From NCBI GenBank assembly GCA_030684755.1, contig JAUXXN010000211.1:1-5141 (forward strand): a stretch of DNA of 5,141 nt. The letters run 5' to 3'. The position numbers were made by a program, and so were the translations under genes. The notes under the pieces are model-generated. The model was not told where the DNA came from and did no database searches. It was given only the letters and a program-made list of their open reading frames with translations. Position 1 is the first letter of the stretch. Each line of letters starts with the position of its first letter. Source of the DNA: Hydrogenophaga sp. (GTDB taxonomy: Bacteria > Pseudomonadota > Gammaproteobacteria > Burkholderiales > Burkholderiaceae_C). Below, piece by piece: positions 5,004 through 5,141 of the stretch.

Positions 5004-5141
5004 GACGATTTTGTATTTTTTGGGTGCGACAGAAACCCTCCTGCAAGGCCGGTGCAGGGCGCGTTGGGATGTGCGGTGTCTGGCCCGATCGCGGGTCGGC
5101 GACCGGCGGGTTCGCCGCGCGTGGGGGCTGTCGGTGTGCCG
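5004..5141. other. Unassigned right edge, A+T-rich then G+C-rich
   Basis: From about 5030 the sequence turns sharply G+C-rich, with small inverted repeats such as GGTC-GGC-GACC and GGCG-GGTT-CGCC. On the minus strand one frame stays open from the edge to a TGA at 5002-5000 (last residues GGFLSHPKNTKSS), which could be the C terminus of an upstream gene. On the plus strand another frame is open to the edge but is Cys/Gly/Arg-rich and lacks a ribosome binding site. In so short a G+C-rich stretch neither is convincing. I see no RNA gene or terminator here. Confidence 0.25.

Noticed and set aside
5095..5125. GGTTCG-containing stem at the right edge as a tRNA T-arm
   Set aside because: The stem does not have 5 pairs around a 7-base loop, and no acceptor, D or anticodon arm can be drawn.
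1..5141. CRISPR array, insertion sequence, integrase, toxin-antitoxin or phage-defence genes
   Set aside because: No regularly spaced repeats, transposase-like frames, terminal inverted repeats or small paired genes were found; the window is an ordinary sugar-uptake locus with interesting regulation.

Overview
The window comes from a high-G+C Gram-negative bacterium, most likely a betaproteobacterium of the Comamonadaceae (Burkholderiales). Supporting this are the codon style, an outer-membrane porin ending in Phe, and an intergenic G/C-rich repeat at the left end of a type I recognise as dispersed in Comamonadaceae genomes. Genus cannot be fixed from the sequence alone. Every gene lies on the minus strand, so transcription runs from right to left.

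Layout in transcription order: (1) 4748-5141, a visibly A+T-rich regulatory region holding a good sigma70-type promoter flanked by two LacI-family operators, with an unassigned G+C-rich edge beyond about 5030. (2) 3830-4747, a compact 305-residue porin, followed by stem-loops and a textbook intrinsic terminator (3730-3758). (3) 2595-3665, a LacI/GalR-family repressor gene broken by one in-frame amber codon (3471-3473) just after its helix-turn-helix. (4) 2375-2594, an intergenic region with a third operator of the same sequence. (5) 1097-2374, a periplasmic sugar-binding protein resembling the ThuE trehalose/maltose type. (6) 1011-1096, a stem-loop with a U-tract between binding protein and permease. 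(7) 102-1010, a MalF/ThuF-type permease. (8) 1-101, the Comamonadaceae-type repeat, then the first five codons of another gene, presumably the partner MalG/ThuG-type permease, running off the left edge.

Working model: the porin admits an oligosaccharide or disaccharide through the outer membrane, the binding protein captures it in the periplasm, and the permease pair with an ATPase encoded beyond the window imports it. The LacI-type protein would repress both porin and ABC genes through near-identical palindromes of consensus TGCAAACGTTTGCA until the sugar, or a derivative, binds. The sugar is not proven; trehalose, maltose, sucrose or another alpha-glucoside is the best guess from binding-protein resemblance.

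The most notable observation is that the operators and transport genes look intact while the repressor gene carries a nonsense codon at a point that separates DNA binding from dimerisation and effector binding. If it is not a sequencing error, this strain should express the uptake system constitutively. I found no sign of a wholly new type of system; the interest lies in regulatory architecture.
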